Shown here: one piece after another, positions 1 to 7,438 of the stretch
Layout: every line of letters starts with the position of its first letter
How positions within the stretch are numbered: the stretch's first letter is position 1
NCBI GenBank assembly: GCA_946626395.1
Contig: CAMOUF010000089.1
Coordinates: 1 to 8,934, forward strand
DNA from: an uncultured Clostridia bacterium
GTDB taxonomy: Bacteria > Bacillota > Clostridia > Christensenellales > Aristaeellaceae
Direction: 5' to 3'
Length of the DNA: 8,934 bases
Program-made: the position numbers and the translations under genes
The notes under the pieces: generated by a model
Databases searched by the model: none
Seen by the model: the letters and a program-made list of their open reading frames with translations, nothing else
Told to the model about the DNA's origin: nothing

Positions 1-19
1 AGAATAAAAAAGACGCGCC

Positions 20-46
20 AAGGTGGGCAGGCTGCCCACCTTTTTT
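20..46 (+). terminator. Intrinsic terminator of an upstream gene outside the window
   Basis: A 9-10 bp GC-rich stem (AAGGTGGGC at 20-28 pairing with GCCCACCTT at 34-42) encloses a very short loop and runs directly into a T6 tract at 41-46. This is the usual form of a Rho-independent terminator. It must serve a + strand gene whose coding region ends left of the window. An A-run at 5-10 could give weak termination in the opposite direction, but on that strand the T-run is separated from the stem. Confidence 0.8.
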
Positions 47-100
47 GCGTTGTTCCATGATAGGATAGAAATGGAAAATGATAGCTTTTCTTATTCAGCG

Positions 101-107
101 AAAGGAG
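101..107 (+). promoter_or_regulatory. Ribosome-binding site deciding the start of the large secreted protein
   Basis: AAAGGAG lies 9 nt before the ATG at 117. The reading frame is open to an earlier ATG at 78, but that start has no Shine-Dalgarno sequence, and 13 extra residues would sit in front of an otherwise well-formed signal peptide. The site therefore favours 117. I could not find a convincing -35/-10 pair between the terminator and this site. Confidence 0.75.
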
Positions 108-116
108 AACATAGAA

Positions 117-3100
117 ATGAATATACGCAGGCTCGTGGTAACGTGGCTAATGGTTTTAGCTGTGCTGCTGATTCCAAGCCGCTATGGCGCTTTTGCGGAG
201 CCCCTTTCACAGTCCGCCCTGCTTACCCTGGAAGTGAACACCTGGGACGAAATGGACGCGGCGCTGCAAAACCCCGACGTGGGCACCATTTTGGTGAAGG
301 ATGAAATATCCATTCCCAGCGGAACGCAGGCCATTGTGGATAAAGCCTTGATCATTGACGCGCCGGATGGCGTGAACTTCCATTTTTTGAGTTTGGAAAT
401 TCCGGAAGGCGCATCGCTGGAGCTGGGAGAAAACGGCTCCCTGACCACCAACAGCCAAGTGGATTTTGAGCACGGAATCTTCGCTGTTTCCCAGGTATGG
501 GTGCGGGGCGGCAGCCTGGACGCCAGCCAGGGAACGCTGATGAACGCGCCCAACATTTTTGTCAACAGCGGAAGCATTGAGCTGGGCGCAAACGAAGCCA
601 GCCTCACAGGCGGCGCGCTGGACGAAGATGCCCTGCTCCGGTTCCTGAACGATGAAAGGTTCCCCCAGGTGTTCGTGCAGGACACCTTTTCCCTGACCCA
701 GGACGCCGCGGTGGCCCGTTATCTTCGGATTCAGGACGGCGCGGCCCTGACGGTGGCGGGCTGCCAGCTGGCCATTCTGCCCGATGCCAGGGTGGAGGTT
801 TTTGCCGACAGCGCCCTGTATAACCAGGGCACGATCCTGAACGATGGCTTTCTCCAGATCCAGCAGGGAGCCGCGTACAGCGGAAATTCCCCGGTGGGCT
901 CCGGGGAGGTTGACGGCGCTGTGGAGGAGACAGGCCTCCCCCTGCCCCAGGTGACGCTGGATGAAAGCACAGTGACCCGGGGGGATTTTCTCGCCGTGCG
1001 TATCGCCAACATGAGCGATTATGAACCTTATCTGCGGGATCACGGCTTCAAAATCACCGCCACGCCCTGCTATGAGCCGGACGGCGAATGGTACGAAACC
1101 TATGAATGGAACGAGCTGGGCACCATCTGGGTGCCCACCCAAAGCCTGAACCCGGCGGGCCGGGAGGAGGGCTTCACCCTGTATGTGAACGTGTTCACCA
1201 GCGCCTACCCGGAAAAGCACACGACCGTGCCCTTTACCGTTACCCAGCCGGAACAGGGCACGCTGAATTTTTCCGTCAGCAATCCTGCGGCCATCACCGG
1301 GGACAATTATCTCCTCAGCGTGTATGCCCCGGGCGCGTCGGAAATCGCCATCCATGATCCTTACAAAACCATCTGGACCACGTACGGCGAGGAAGGCTCG
1401 ACGAGCTACGGCTACAAGTTCCGCGGCTCCTACACCTATTACGCCACCGCCACCTATTATGACGATGAAACGGGAGAAGCCTCCACCCTGTACAGCGACG
1501 AGATGACCGTGGAGGTCACCGCGCCCTACGGCGACGTGCAGTGCAGCGGCGTGGAAACGGATGCCTCCATCCCCTATGGGGAAGGGATCACCCTGCGCCT
1601 TGGGGACACATCGAGATACCAAAGCTGGGATCTCAATGTCAAGCGCGTTGGGGATGGCCAGGGCGTTTGGCATTCCTGGGGCGATCCCGCGTCCGTTATC
1701 ACCGTTCCCGCCCAAATGCCCGCTTCCAGCGGTTCCGGCAATTTTGCCTGGCTGATGCCCGAAGGGGAGGACGTGCTGGCGGCGGGCGAGCATTATGAGA
1801 TTTCCCTGTGTCTTTTCGCCCGGGGCTATCACGGCTATGCTTTTAACTGCCATGTGCTGGTCACGGAGGAAGGGGCCGCCCCCTCCAATGTAACCACCCT
1901 GGTGAACGGCTGCGCGGATGCCCTGACCCTGCCGGTGCACGACACCGCCCACATTCAGGTGCAGGGCCCGATGGACGCCACTGCCCTCAGGATTTTCAGC
2001 GGCACGGACTGGAAATACGTTCTGGGAAATGAAGCGGATTACGCCTGGGTGGTGAACAGCTATTCTCCTCTGAATTGGTATCTCTTCCATGCTCAATATA
2101 CCCTGGACCCCGTGACCGCCGACGACGTGAACCAATCCGGCTTTGACTGGAACAATCTATCCTGGAGCCAAACCGGCAACGTGGTGCGCGTGGACTGCCT
2201 GCGGCTGGGAGAGCTGCCCGCGCCCCAGGTGCAATTGGACAAAGCATCCTATACCCAGGGCGAATGGATCACCGCCACCATCATCAACCTGGACGATTAC
2301 GCCGCCTGGGAGGGCATCCGCTTTTACGCCGCGCCTTACTATGACCCCTGGGGCCAGGGCTACGGGCACCTCTACGACTGGAACGGAGTGAACGTCCTCC
2401 GCGTGCCCACCGCCAACTTAAACCCCGACAATAAATCCGAGCCCTTCTCCCTCCACGTCACCGCCACCCTGGGCCTGACCGGCTGGAAAGAAGGCGACAC
2501 GAAAGTGGATTTCACCGTCACCCGGGAAAACGCCCCCGCCCTGCGGTTTGACGTATACCCCTGTACGCTCATCACAGGGGACACGGTGACCTTCTCCGTG
2601 TACGCGCCGGGGGCGGCGGAGCTGTCCGTCTGGGAGGATGATCATTGGATCATCCAGCGCAGCGGCGCCAATGATCTGGTACAAAGCAGAACCAGCCGGG
2701 AGCCCGGACAATTCAGCTATCGGGCGGCGGTCAAGTATCCCGGGGATACGGAATGGACGTTCAGCGATCCCATTGCCGTGACGGCTCAGGCCCCCTTTGG
2801 GGAGCAGGCCGTGAGCATGACCGTTCCCTCCGTGCTGGATCATGGGAACGCCCTGACCGTCAGCGTAACGGGGCTGGCGGAGGACGCGTCCATGGATTTG
2901 CGGGTGATCCGGGAGGCGGACGGATTCGTCACCTGGCACGCCTGGGGCAGCGCCGACACCTGGACAGTGCCCGTCACGGAGCCCCTTTCCCTGTGGAACC
3001 GGGAAAGCCGCCACACCCCCGGGGAAGCCGTACTGGAGCCGGACACCCGCTACCGGGTGGAAATCAGTGTGGACAGGCCGGGCTATATCAGCGCAAACCT

Positions 3101-3998
3101 CACCGGCTTTGTGGAAAACGTCACCCAGCGAATGATCACCAACATCGAGGACGAATACCTGTCCGCCATCGGGACGCAAATCTTTATCATGGCCCCCGGC
3201 GCGGAGCGCATCGACCTGTGGTGGAACGGCGATCCAGCCGTGGAAACGAACTCGGCCCCCTTCTTCCAGGCGGAAGGGGATACGCTGGATGTATTCAATT
3301 CCTTCGGATACCAGGCGGAAACCGTCTATGTGAAAATCAAAGTGACCTACCCAGCGGCGCCGCCTTATACCGAAGTGCGCCAGGTGACTGTCACCGCGCC
3401 GGAGGGCGATTTGTGGGGGCCCCGCATCTATATGAATGCCGGCGCGCCCTGGACCGAGGGACAGGATTTGTCCTTCTATGTGGCCCCCCAAACCGCTGTT
3501 TTCGTGCAGACCGCCATCCGGGATCACTGGACCGGCGAAACCGTCTATGCCGACGAGAACGCCCGCTTCTTTGAAGAACAAAGCTGGAACTACGATCTGC
3601 CTGCCCATCTGTTTACGCCGGGCCGCCTGTACGACATCACGGTGCTGACGGCGCAGATCGGTTACAACTACAACAAAACGTTGTTTCCCATCGTGATGCT
3701 GCCCGCAAATCCCGCCACCCTGACGCTGCCCAGCGGGCTCTCCGTCATCGAAGCAGATGCCTTCAGCGGGGTGAATGCCCAGGTCATGATCATTCCGGAC
3801 ACGGTAAAAACCATCGAAGCGGGGGCCTTTGCCAACTGCCCGAACCTGATTTATGTGCGGCTTCCCGAAGATTGCTCCGGCGTTTCCCTGGACGCCTTCT
3901 CCGGCTGCGGCCCCATCATTGCCTATGGCCCCGCGGACTCCTCTCAGGAAATGTACTGCTTCCAATCCGAGGATGTCAACTTGTTCTGTCTGCCTTAA
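117..3998 (+). CDS. Large secreted modular protein with beta-helix-like N-terminus, duplicated beta-sandwich-like modules and BspA-type LRR cap
   Basis: A protein of 1293 aa. Residues 1-27 form a signal peptide (basic MNIRR, hydrophobic core, AFA cleavage site), so it is exported. Residues 41-270 look like two beta-helix-type units (41-160 and 168-270), each opening with a Leu-rich helix and then 'ILVKDEISIP' or 'VFVQDTFSLT'. Residues 276-1001 hold an a-b-c-d-a'-b'-c' series of beta-rich modules with a period of about 426 residues (V279 matches V705; WHSWG 518-522 matches WHAWG 940-944; VYAPGA 402 matches VYAPGA 828). Divergent d'- and c-like copies fill 1006-1196. Residues 1200-1293 carry BspA-type LRR_5 repeats (LPSGLSVIEADAFSG, IPDTVKTIEAGAFANC). 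I see no LPxTG, SLH, dockerin or transmembrane anchor, so the protein is released or held non-covalently. LRR_5 proteins are typically surface or adhesin proteins; binding to host, polymer or other cells is inference. No catalytic motif was recognised. No clear terminator follows the gene. Confidence 0.9.
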   Translation: MNIRRLVVTWLMVLAVLLIPSRYGAFAEPLSQSALLTLEVNTWDEMDAALQNPDVGTILVKDEISIPSGTQAIVDKALIIDAPDGVNFHFLSLEIPEGASLELGENGSLTTNSQVDFEHGIFAVSQVWVRGGSLDASQGTLMNAPNIFVNSGSIELGANEASLTGGALDEDALLRFLNDERFPQVFVQDTFSLTQDAAVARYLRIQDGAALTVAGCQLAILPDARVEVFADSALYNQGTILNDGFLQIQQGAAYSGNSPVGSGEVDGAVEETGLPLPQVTLDESTVTRGDFLAVRIANMSDYEPYLRDHGFKITATPCYEPDGEWYETYEWNELGTIWVPTQSLNPAGREEGFTLYVNVFTSAYPEKHTTVPFTVTQPEQGTLNFSVSNPAAITGDNYLLSVYAPGASEIAIHDPYKTIWTTYGEEGSTSYGYKFRGSYTYYATATYYDDETGEASTLYSDEMTVEVTAPYGDVQCSGVETDASIPYGEGITLRLGDTSRYQSWDLNVKRVGDGQGVWHSWGDPASVITVPAQMPASSGSGNFAWLMPEGEDVLAAGEHYEISLCLFARGYHGYAFNCHVLVTEEGAAPSNVTTLVNGCADALTLPVHDTAHIQVQGPMDATALRIFSGTDWKYVLGNEADYAWVVNSYSPLNWYLFHAQYTLDPVTADDVNQSGFDWNNLSWSQTGNVVRVDCLRLGELPAPQVQLDKASYTQGEWITATIINLDDYAAWEGIRFYAAPYYDPWGQGYGHLYDWNGVNVLRVPTANLNPDNKSEPFSLHVTATLGLTGWKEGDTKVDFTVTRENAPALRFDVYPCTLITGDTVTFSVYAPGAAELSVWEDDHWIIQRSGANDLVQSRTSREPGQFSYRAAVKYPGDTEWTFSDPIAVTAQAPFGEQAVSMTVPSVLDHGNALTVSVTGLAEDASMDLRVIREADGFVTWHAWGSADTWTVPVTEPLSLWNRESRHTPGEAVLEPDTRYRVEISVDRPGYISANLTGFVENVTQRMITNIEDEYLSAIGTQIFIMAPGAERIDLWWNGDPAVETNSAPFFQAEGDTLDVFNSFGYQAETVYVKIKVTYPAAPPYTEVRQVTVTAPEGDLWGPRIYMNAGAPWTEGQDLSFYVAPQTAVFVQTAIRDHWTGETVYADENARFFEEQSWNYDLPAHLFTPGRLYDITVLTAQIGYNYNKTLFPIVMLPANPATLTLPSGLSVIEADAFSGVNAQVMIIPDTVKTIEAGAFANCPNLIYVRLPEDCSGVSLDAFSGCGPIIAYGPADSSQEMYCFQSEDVNLFCLP

Positions 3999-4012
3999 AG
4001 GCCGCGCCGCGC

Positions 4013-4041
4013 TTGACAGAAAACCGCGTTTCCCCTATAAT
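4013..4041 (+). promoter_or_regulatory. Consensus sigma-A promoter of the degV-family gene
   Basis: TTGACA (4013-4018) and TATAAT (4036-4041) are both perfect consensus hexamers with the ideal 17-bp spacer. Transcription should start near 4047-4050. The -35 box begins only 15 nt after the stop codon of the upstream gene, so the degV-family gene has its own strong promoter rather than depending on read-through. Confidence 0.9.
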
Positions 4042-4067
4042 GCTCTTGTGGTTTCTATCACAAAAGC
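4042..4067 (+). promoter_or_regulatory. Imperfect inverted repeat at the transcription start (candidate operator or 5' hairpin)
   Basis: GCTCTTGTG (4042-4050) and CACAAAAGC (4059-4067) are inverted copies matching at 8 of 9 positions, separated by 8 nt. The dyad begins right after the -10 box and spans the expected start site. That is where a repressor would block a strong promoter; it could instead form a small hairpin at the mRNA 5' end. No regulator is identified. Confidence 0.4.
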
Positions 4068-4072
4068 ATAGA

Positions 4073-4080
4073 AGAGGGGG
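4073..4080 (+). promoter_or_regulatory. Ribosome-binding site of the degV-family gene
   Basis: AGAGGGGG lies 9 nt before the ATG at 4090. It is purine-rich but not the perfect AGGAGG. It supports ATG 4090, which also places the DegV N-terminal beta-strand (YILSCCSTADL) right at the start of the protein. Confidence 0.65.
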
Positions 4081-4089
4081 CTTTGATTC

Positions 4090-4977
4090 ATGCCGGATTA
4101 TATTCTCAGCTGCTGTTCCACCGCCGATTTAAGCGCGGAACATTTTCAGAAGCGCGGCATTCATTATATCTGTTTCCATTTTTATTTGAACGGCAAGCCC
4201 TACGCCGACGACCTGGGCAAAAGCATTTCCTTCCCGGACTTCTACGCCGCCATGAAAAACGGCGCGGAAACCTCCACCTCTCAGGTAAACGAGGATGAAT
4301 TCGTCCAGTACTTTACCCCCTTCCTGGAGGCGGGCAAGGACATTTTGCACGTTTGCCTCTCCAGCGGCATTTCCGGCGTGAGCAATTCCGCCATGATCGC
4401 TCAAAAAACATTGCAGGAAAAATATCCTGACCGGAAAATCTACATCGTGGATTCCCTGGGCGCGTCCTCGGGCTATGGCCTGCTCATGGACACCCTGGCC
4501 GACTTAAGGGACGGCGGCATGGATATTGACACCCTGCATGAATGGGCGGAGACCCATAAGCTGGAGGTGCACCACTGGTTCTTCTCCACCGACCTGACCT
4601 TCTATGTGAAGGGCGGCCGCATCTCCAGGGCCGCCGGCTGGTTCGGCACGGCGCTGAGCATCTGCCCGCTGCTGAACATGGATCATTTGGGCCGCCTGAT
4701 TCCCCGGGAAAAGGTGCGCACCAAGAAAAAGGTCATCGCCCGGATCGTGGAGCAGATGCAGGCCCACGCCAAAAATGGCGCGGATTACAACGGCAAATGC
4801 TTCATATCCATGTCCGCCTGCGAGGAGGACGCCCGGGCCGTGGCGGACCTGGTGGAAGCTGCCTTCCCCAAGCTCAACGGCAAGGTGCTCATCAATTCCA
4901 TCGGTACCACCATCGGCAGCCATACCGGCCCCGGCACCGTGGCCCTTTTCTTCTGGGGCGATCCCCGGAAGGAGTGA
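4090..4977 (+). CDS. DegV family protein (FakB-type fatty-acid-binding protein)
   Basis: A protein of 295 aa, full length for the family (about 280-300). The family landmarks occur in order: the N-terminal strand with S7 and S10-T11, TSTSQ (61-65), SSGISG (91-96), VDS (120-122), KGGRIS (174-179) and IGTTIGSHTGPGT (271-283). The Ser/Thr of the TSTSQ motif and the basic and His residues of the last motif belong to the fatty-acid carboxylate pocket in characterised members. FakB proteins bind a free fatty acid in the cytosol and present it to the kinase FakA, which makes acyl-phosphate for phospholipid synthesis. No signal peptide is present, as expected. No fakA homologue lies in the window, so its partner must be encoded elsewhere, and its fatty-acid preference cannot be read from the sequence. 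The gene is a single transcription unit with its own consensus promoter and terminator. Family assignment is very secure; the exact FakB role is inferred. Confidence 0.95.
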   Translation: MPDYILSCCSTADLSAEHFQKRGIHYICFHFYLNGKPYADDLGKSISFPDFYAAMKNGAETSTSQVNEDEFVQYFTPFLEAGKDILHVCLSSGISGVSNSAMIAQKTLQEKYPDRKIYIVDSLGASSGYGLLMDTLADLRDGGMDIDTLHEWAETHKLEVHHWFFSTDLTFYVKGGRISRAAGWFGTALSICPLLNMDHLGRLIPREKVRTKKKVIARIVEQMQAHAKNGADYNGKCFISMSACEEDARAVADLVEAAFPKLNGKVLINSIGTTIGSHTGPGTVALFFWGDPRKE

Positions 4978-4991
4978 ATGGCTGACTCATC

Positions 4992-5024
4992 CCTGGAAAA
5001 CCACGTTCGGTTTTCCAGGTTTTT
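4992..5024 (+). terminator. Intrinsic terminator of the degV-family gene
   Basis: CCTGGAAAACC (4992-5002) pairs perfectly over 11 bp with GGTTTTCCAGG (5009-5019) around a 6-nt loop, followed by T5 (5020-5024). It starts 14 nt after the stop codon and is a strong Rho-independent terminator. Confidence 0.93.
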
Positions 5025-5093
5025 ATCGTATAAAGCTCCTGAGACGCCGAAGGAAGAGAAGCTGAAAATTGCGCCTGGAAAAAGCGCCTTTCT

Positions 5094-5122
5094 TTGACAA
5101 ACAAGGCGCATGGGAGTATGAT
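5094..5122 (+). promoter_or_regulatory. Sigma-A promoter of the S15 peptidase gene
   Basis: TTGACA (5094-5099) and TATGAT (5117-5122) are separated by exactly 17 bp. The -35 box is perfect and the -10 box differs from consensus at one base. The start site is expected near 5129, giving an untranslated leader of about 90 nt before the TTG start at 5220. I recognise no riboswitch or T-box motif in that leader. Confidence 0.87.
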
Positions 5123-5127
5123 ATTAA

Positions 5128-5137
5128 CTGTATACAG
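5128..5137 (+). promoter_or_regulatory. Perfect 10-bp palindrome at the transcription start (candidate operator)
   Basis: CTGTATACAG is a perfect palindrome lying 5 bp after the -10 box, over the predicted start site. Its ends resemble a LexA-type CTGT/ACAG half-site pair, but the spacing is far too short for LexA. It could bind a small dimeric regulator or be chance. The pairing is seen directly; the function is inference. Confidence 0.3.
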
Positions 5138-5200
5138 GGAAACGTCCCCGGACTGATCCTAAGGCGAAGGCACGGTCCCCTGCGTTTTGACAAAAGCGAT

Positions 5201-5207
5201 AAGGAGG
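5201..5207 (+). promoter_or_regulatory. Ribosome-binding site selecting a TTG start for the S15 peptidase
   Basis: AAGGAGG is a near-perfect Shine-Dalgarno sequence. The first in-frame start codon after it is TTG at 5220, 12 nt away, which is longer than ideal. The in-frame TTG at 5187 lies upstream of this site and is unlikely. The first ATG, at 5286, has no ribosome-binding site and would remove the basic n-region of the signal peptide. Confidence 0.7.
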
Positions 5208-5219
5208 AAAACAACTGTT

Positions 5220-7415
5220 TTGAATCAAAATCGCCCGAAAAGAAATATCCTAAAAACAGAACGGGCCGCCGCCTGGGCGCGGATAATGGGAGCGCTGCTG
5301 CTTTTGTGCCTGTTCCTGACGTCCGCCTGCGCGGAAACCATAGAGGAGCCGGGCTTTTTGAAGGTGGAAAACGGCGTTCTTCAGCCGGTGATCGAATGGT
5401 CCGATCTGCGGGATGATGACTATACCAATGAAGGAAAAGACATTCTCCGGTTCTGTGTGTGGGTGGAAACGGACTATGATACGGATCTGGACGGAAAGGC
5501 GGACCTGGTCAAGACGCTGGTTCAGGTTCCCCGGGCCGCCGTGGAGGGTAAGTACAAGGCGGCCGTGATCTATGACCCGACGCCCTATGGAGCCGGAACA
5601 GTTGAACGGTATGAAAACGACATGGGAAAGCTGTATGTTGAAAAGTACTTTGATGAAAGCCGCTTCTATCAGGAATGCGAAAAGCGGGAGCCCGCCGGGA
5701 TCATGACCTCCGCGGAAGCCGCGGAGAAGGCGGATTACAATCAGTGGGATTATACGACGCCGGACGAAACCATCGGCTTTGGCTATGCCAATGACTACGA
5801 TTATTTTCTGATTCGCGGCTTTGCGGTGGTGGAAGCCAGCGGGATCGGCACCTATGGCTCCGAGGGGTTCGAGCTATGCGGCACGAAGCTGGAGCGGGAC
5901 AGCCATAAGGCGGTGGTGGAATGGCTGACGGGCGACCGGCGGGCCTTCACCGATCCCACTTCCAATATGGAAATCAAAGCGGACTGGTGCAACGGAAATG
6001 TGGCCATGACCGGATGCTCCTACGGCGGAACGATTCCCTTTGAGGTGGCCGTGACCGGCGTGAAGGGCCTGAAAACGATCATTCCCTTTGCCGGGATCGC
6101 CAGCTGGTATGATTATACCAATTCCCAGGGCATTCCCATCTGCCTCCAAACCAATTACACGGATTCCCTGGCCGCCAATAACGCTGGAGCAGCCTTTCTG
6201 GATGACCAATGGGAGGTGATCAATCCGGAATTCGGCTCCTGGCTCTGGACCATCGCCACAGAGGAGGAAAAAACCAACGGGAATTACGCCCCCATCTGGG
6301 AAGAAATGGACTACACCACCGACGAGGAAAACCATATTGCATGCTCCGCCCTGGTGGTCTCCGGCCTGAATGATACGAACGTCACCACCCGCCAGGCGGA
6401 ATTGATGGTGGAAGCCTTTCAGAAGGCGGGAAAAACGGTCAAGCTGGTGCTGCATCAGGACGGCCATAATAATATGAGCGGGATCTCCGTGAACGGCCGG
6501 CTCTGGGAAGAGATCATGAACGAATGGCTGAGCCATTATCTTTACGGCGTGGACAACAACGCGGAGAGCTTGCCCGCGGTGATGGCGCAGAACAATACCG
6601 ACGGCGTCTTTGAGGCTTATCCGGACTGGCCGGGGGCAGAGGCGCTGTCCTTGACGACGGAAGCGGAAACCGAAACCACCACCGTTCATTCGGATGAGAT
6701 GGGCGCTTTCTTCCTGGAGTTTCAGGACAATTACCAGGTCGTGCTGAGCACCGGCAATCAGGAGGATTTTTACAGCATTCTGCCCGATAACCTGGCTGCT
6801 GTCTATCGCTTTGATGTGCCCGCAAACACCACCATTCAGGGTGTTCCGGCGCTGCATGTGAAGCTGGATTCGGAACAGGAGAATCTGGACGGCCTCATGA
6901 TCACCGCCGTTCTGATGGACGTATCCGACGCGGGAACCTTCAAGGCGTACATGCGCAGCTCTGATGATGGCGAAAGGGTTACGAGAGAATCATTGGATCA
7001 GTTCTACGACATCGCCTCCGGCCTGGTACTGATCCAGCGGCTGAAGCAGACGAACCAGCCCCGGAAAATGATCTCCATTGCCTGGACGGATCTGCAGAAT
7101 CCCGGGTGCGGAAAGGCTTCCAGCGAATACACCCTCCAGTCCTGTGGCCTGATCTCCGGCCTGGAGCAGGATTATACCTTCTACTTCCAGCCCACGGTGT
7201 ACACTATGGCGGAAGGGCATCATCTGGAGCTGATCCTGTTGACCTGGGACCCCTATCGGGTGGATCTGGAAACATGGTATAAGCTGGACGGCACAGAGGA
7301 TATCACGCCGCCAAACATCGCCTATTCCATGACCATCAACAATGCCTCCCTGCGGCTTGATCTTCCCATTGGCAAGGGAGATCCCAACTGGATGGAAGAA
7401 TCCATTTCTCAATAA
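5220..7415 (+). CDS. Exported Xaa-Pro dipeptidyl-peptidase-like serine hydrolase (family S15)
   Basis: A protein of 731 aa from the TTG start. It probably cleaves Xaa-Pro dipeptides from the N-termini of proline-containing peptides (PepX, EC 3.4.14.11). The nucleophile elbow GCSYGG (265-270) gives Ser267; Asp385 (GLNDTN) and His416 (QDGH) complete the triad. The spacings of 118 and 31 residues closely match Ser348/Asp468/His498 of lactococcal PepX as I recall them. A DTDLDGKADLV segment near residue 88 resembles the conserved start of S15 catalytic domains and a DxDxDG metal-binding loop. Residues from about 500 to the end form the beta-rich PepX C-terminal domain. Residues 1-38 are a signal peptide (NQNRPKRNILK n-region, LLLLCLFL core), most likely cut after ACA. 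The lipobox-like LTSAC has Thr at -3, so lipoprotein processing is possible but less likely. Ser267 lies about 80 residues earlier than in PepX, so the N-terminal helical domain is missing. A related CocE/NonD-type acyl hydrolase is the main alternative. The gene has its own promoter and terminator. Confidence 0.9.
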   Translation: MNQNRPKRNILKTERAAAWARIMGALLLLCLFLTSACAETIEEPGFLKVENGVLQPVIEWSDLRDDDYTNEGKDILRFCVWVETDYDTDLDGKADLVKTLVQVPRAAVEGKYKAAVIYDPTPYGAGTVERYENDMGKLYVEKYFDESRFYQECEKREPAGIMTSAEAAEKADYNQWDYTTPDETIGFGYANDYDYFLIRGFAVVEASGIGTYGSEGFELCGTKLERDSHKAVVEWLTGDRRAFTDPTSNMEIKADWCNGNVAMTGCSYGGTIPFEVAVTGVKGLKTIIPFAGIASWYDYTNSQGIPICLQTNYTDSLAANNAGAAFLDDQWEVINPEFGSWLWTIATEEEKTNGNYAPIWEEMDYTTDEENHIACSALVVSGLNDTNVTTRQAELMVEAFQKAGKTVKLVLHQDGHNNMSGISVNGRLWEEIMNEWLSHYLYGVDNNAESLPAVMAQNNTDGVFEAYPDWPGAEALSLTTEAETETTTVHSDEMGAFFLEFQDNYQVVLSTGNQEDFYSILPDNLAAVYRFDVPANTTIQGVPALHVKLDSEQENLDGLMITAVLMDVSDAGTFKAYMRSSDDGERVTRESLDQFYDIASGLVLIQRLKQTNQPRKMISIAWTDLQNPGCGKASSEYTLQSCGLISGLEQDYTFYFQPTVYTMAEGHHLELILLTWDPYRVDLETWYKLDGTEDITPPNIAYSMTINNASLRLDLPIGKGDPNWMEESISQ

Positions 7416-7438
7416 TTTGATCCATACGGCGGAATGAT

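Noticed and set aside
50..75. TTGTTC/TAGGAT as promoter of the large secreted protein
   Set aside because: The two hexamers are only 5 bp apart, and no -10 match is found at 16-18 bp from TTGTTC.
207..2135. 642-codon open frame on the - strand opposite the large secreted protein
   Set aside because: Antisense shadow of a GC-rich gene: composition dominated by Gly/His/Val/Ala/Ile, no domain pattern, and the + strand frame has a signal peptide and recognisable repeats. The absence of stops follows from the + strand codon usage.
2418..3965. 515-codon open frame on the - strand
   Set aside because: Same antisense shadow effect over the second half of the large protein; no recognisable motif, and its composition is low in Lys and rich in Gly/His/Arg.
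5128..5137. CTGTATACAG as a LexA (SOS) box
   Set aside because: Proteobacterial LexA boxes need 8 bp between CTGT and ACAG, and Firmicutes use a different consensus; here only 2 bp separate them.
5138..5200. Riboswitch or T-box in the leader of the S15 gene
   Set aside because: Only short GGG/CCC pairings are possible; no conserved T-box sequence, riboswitch core or attenuator-terminator pair can be seen.
5874..6857. 327-codon open frame on the - strand inside the S15 gene
   Set aside because: It overlaps the catalytic core of a clearly conserved + strand peptidase and has shadow-like composition.
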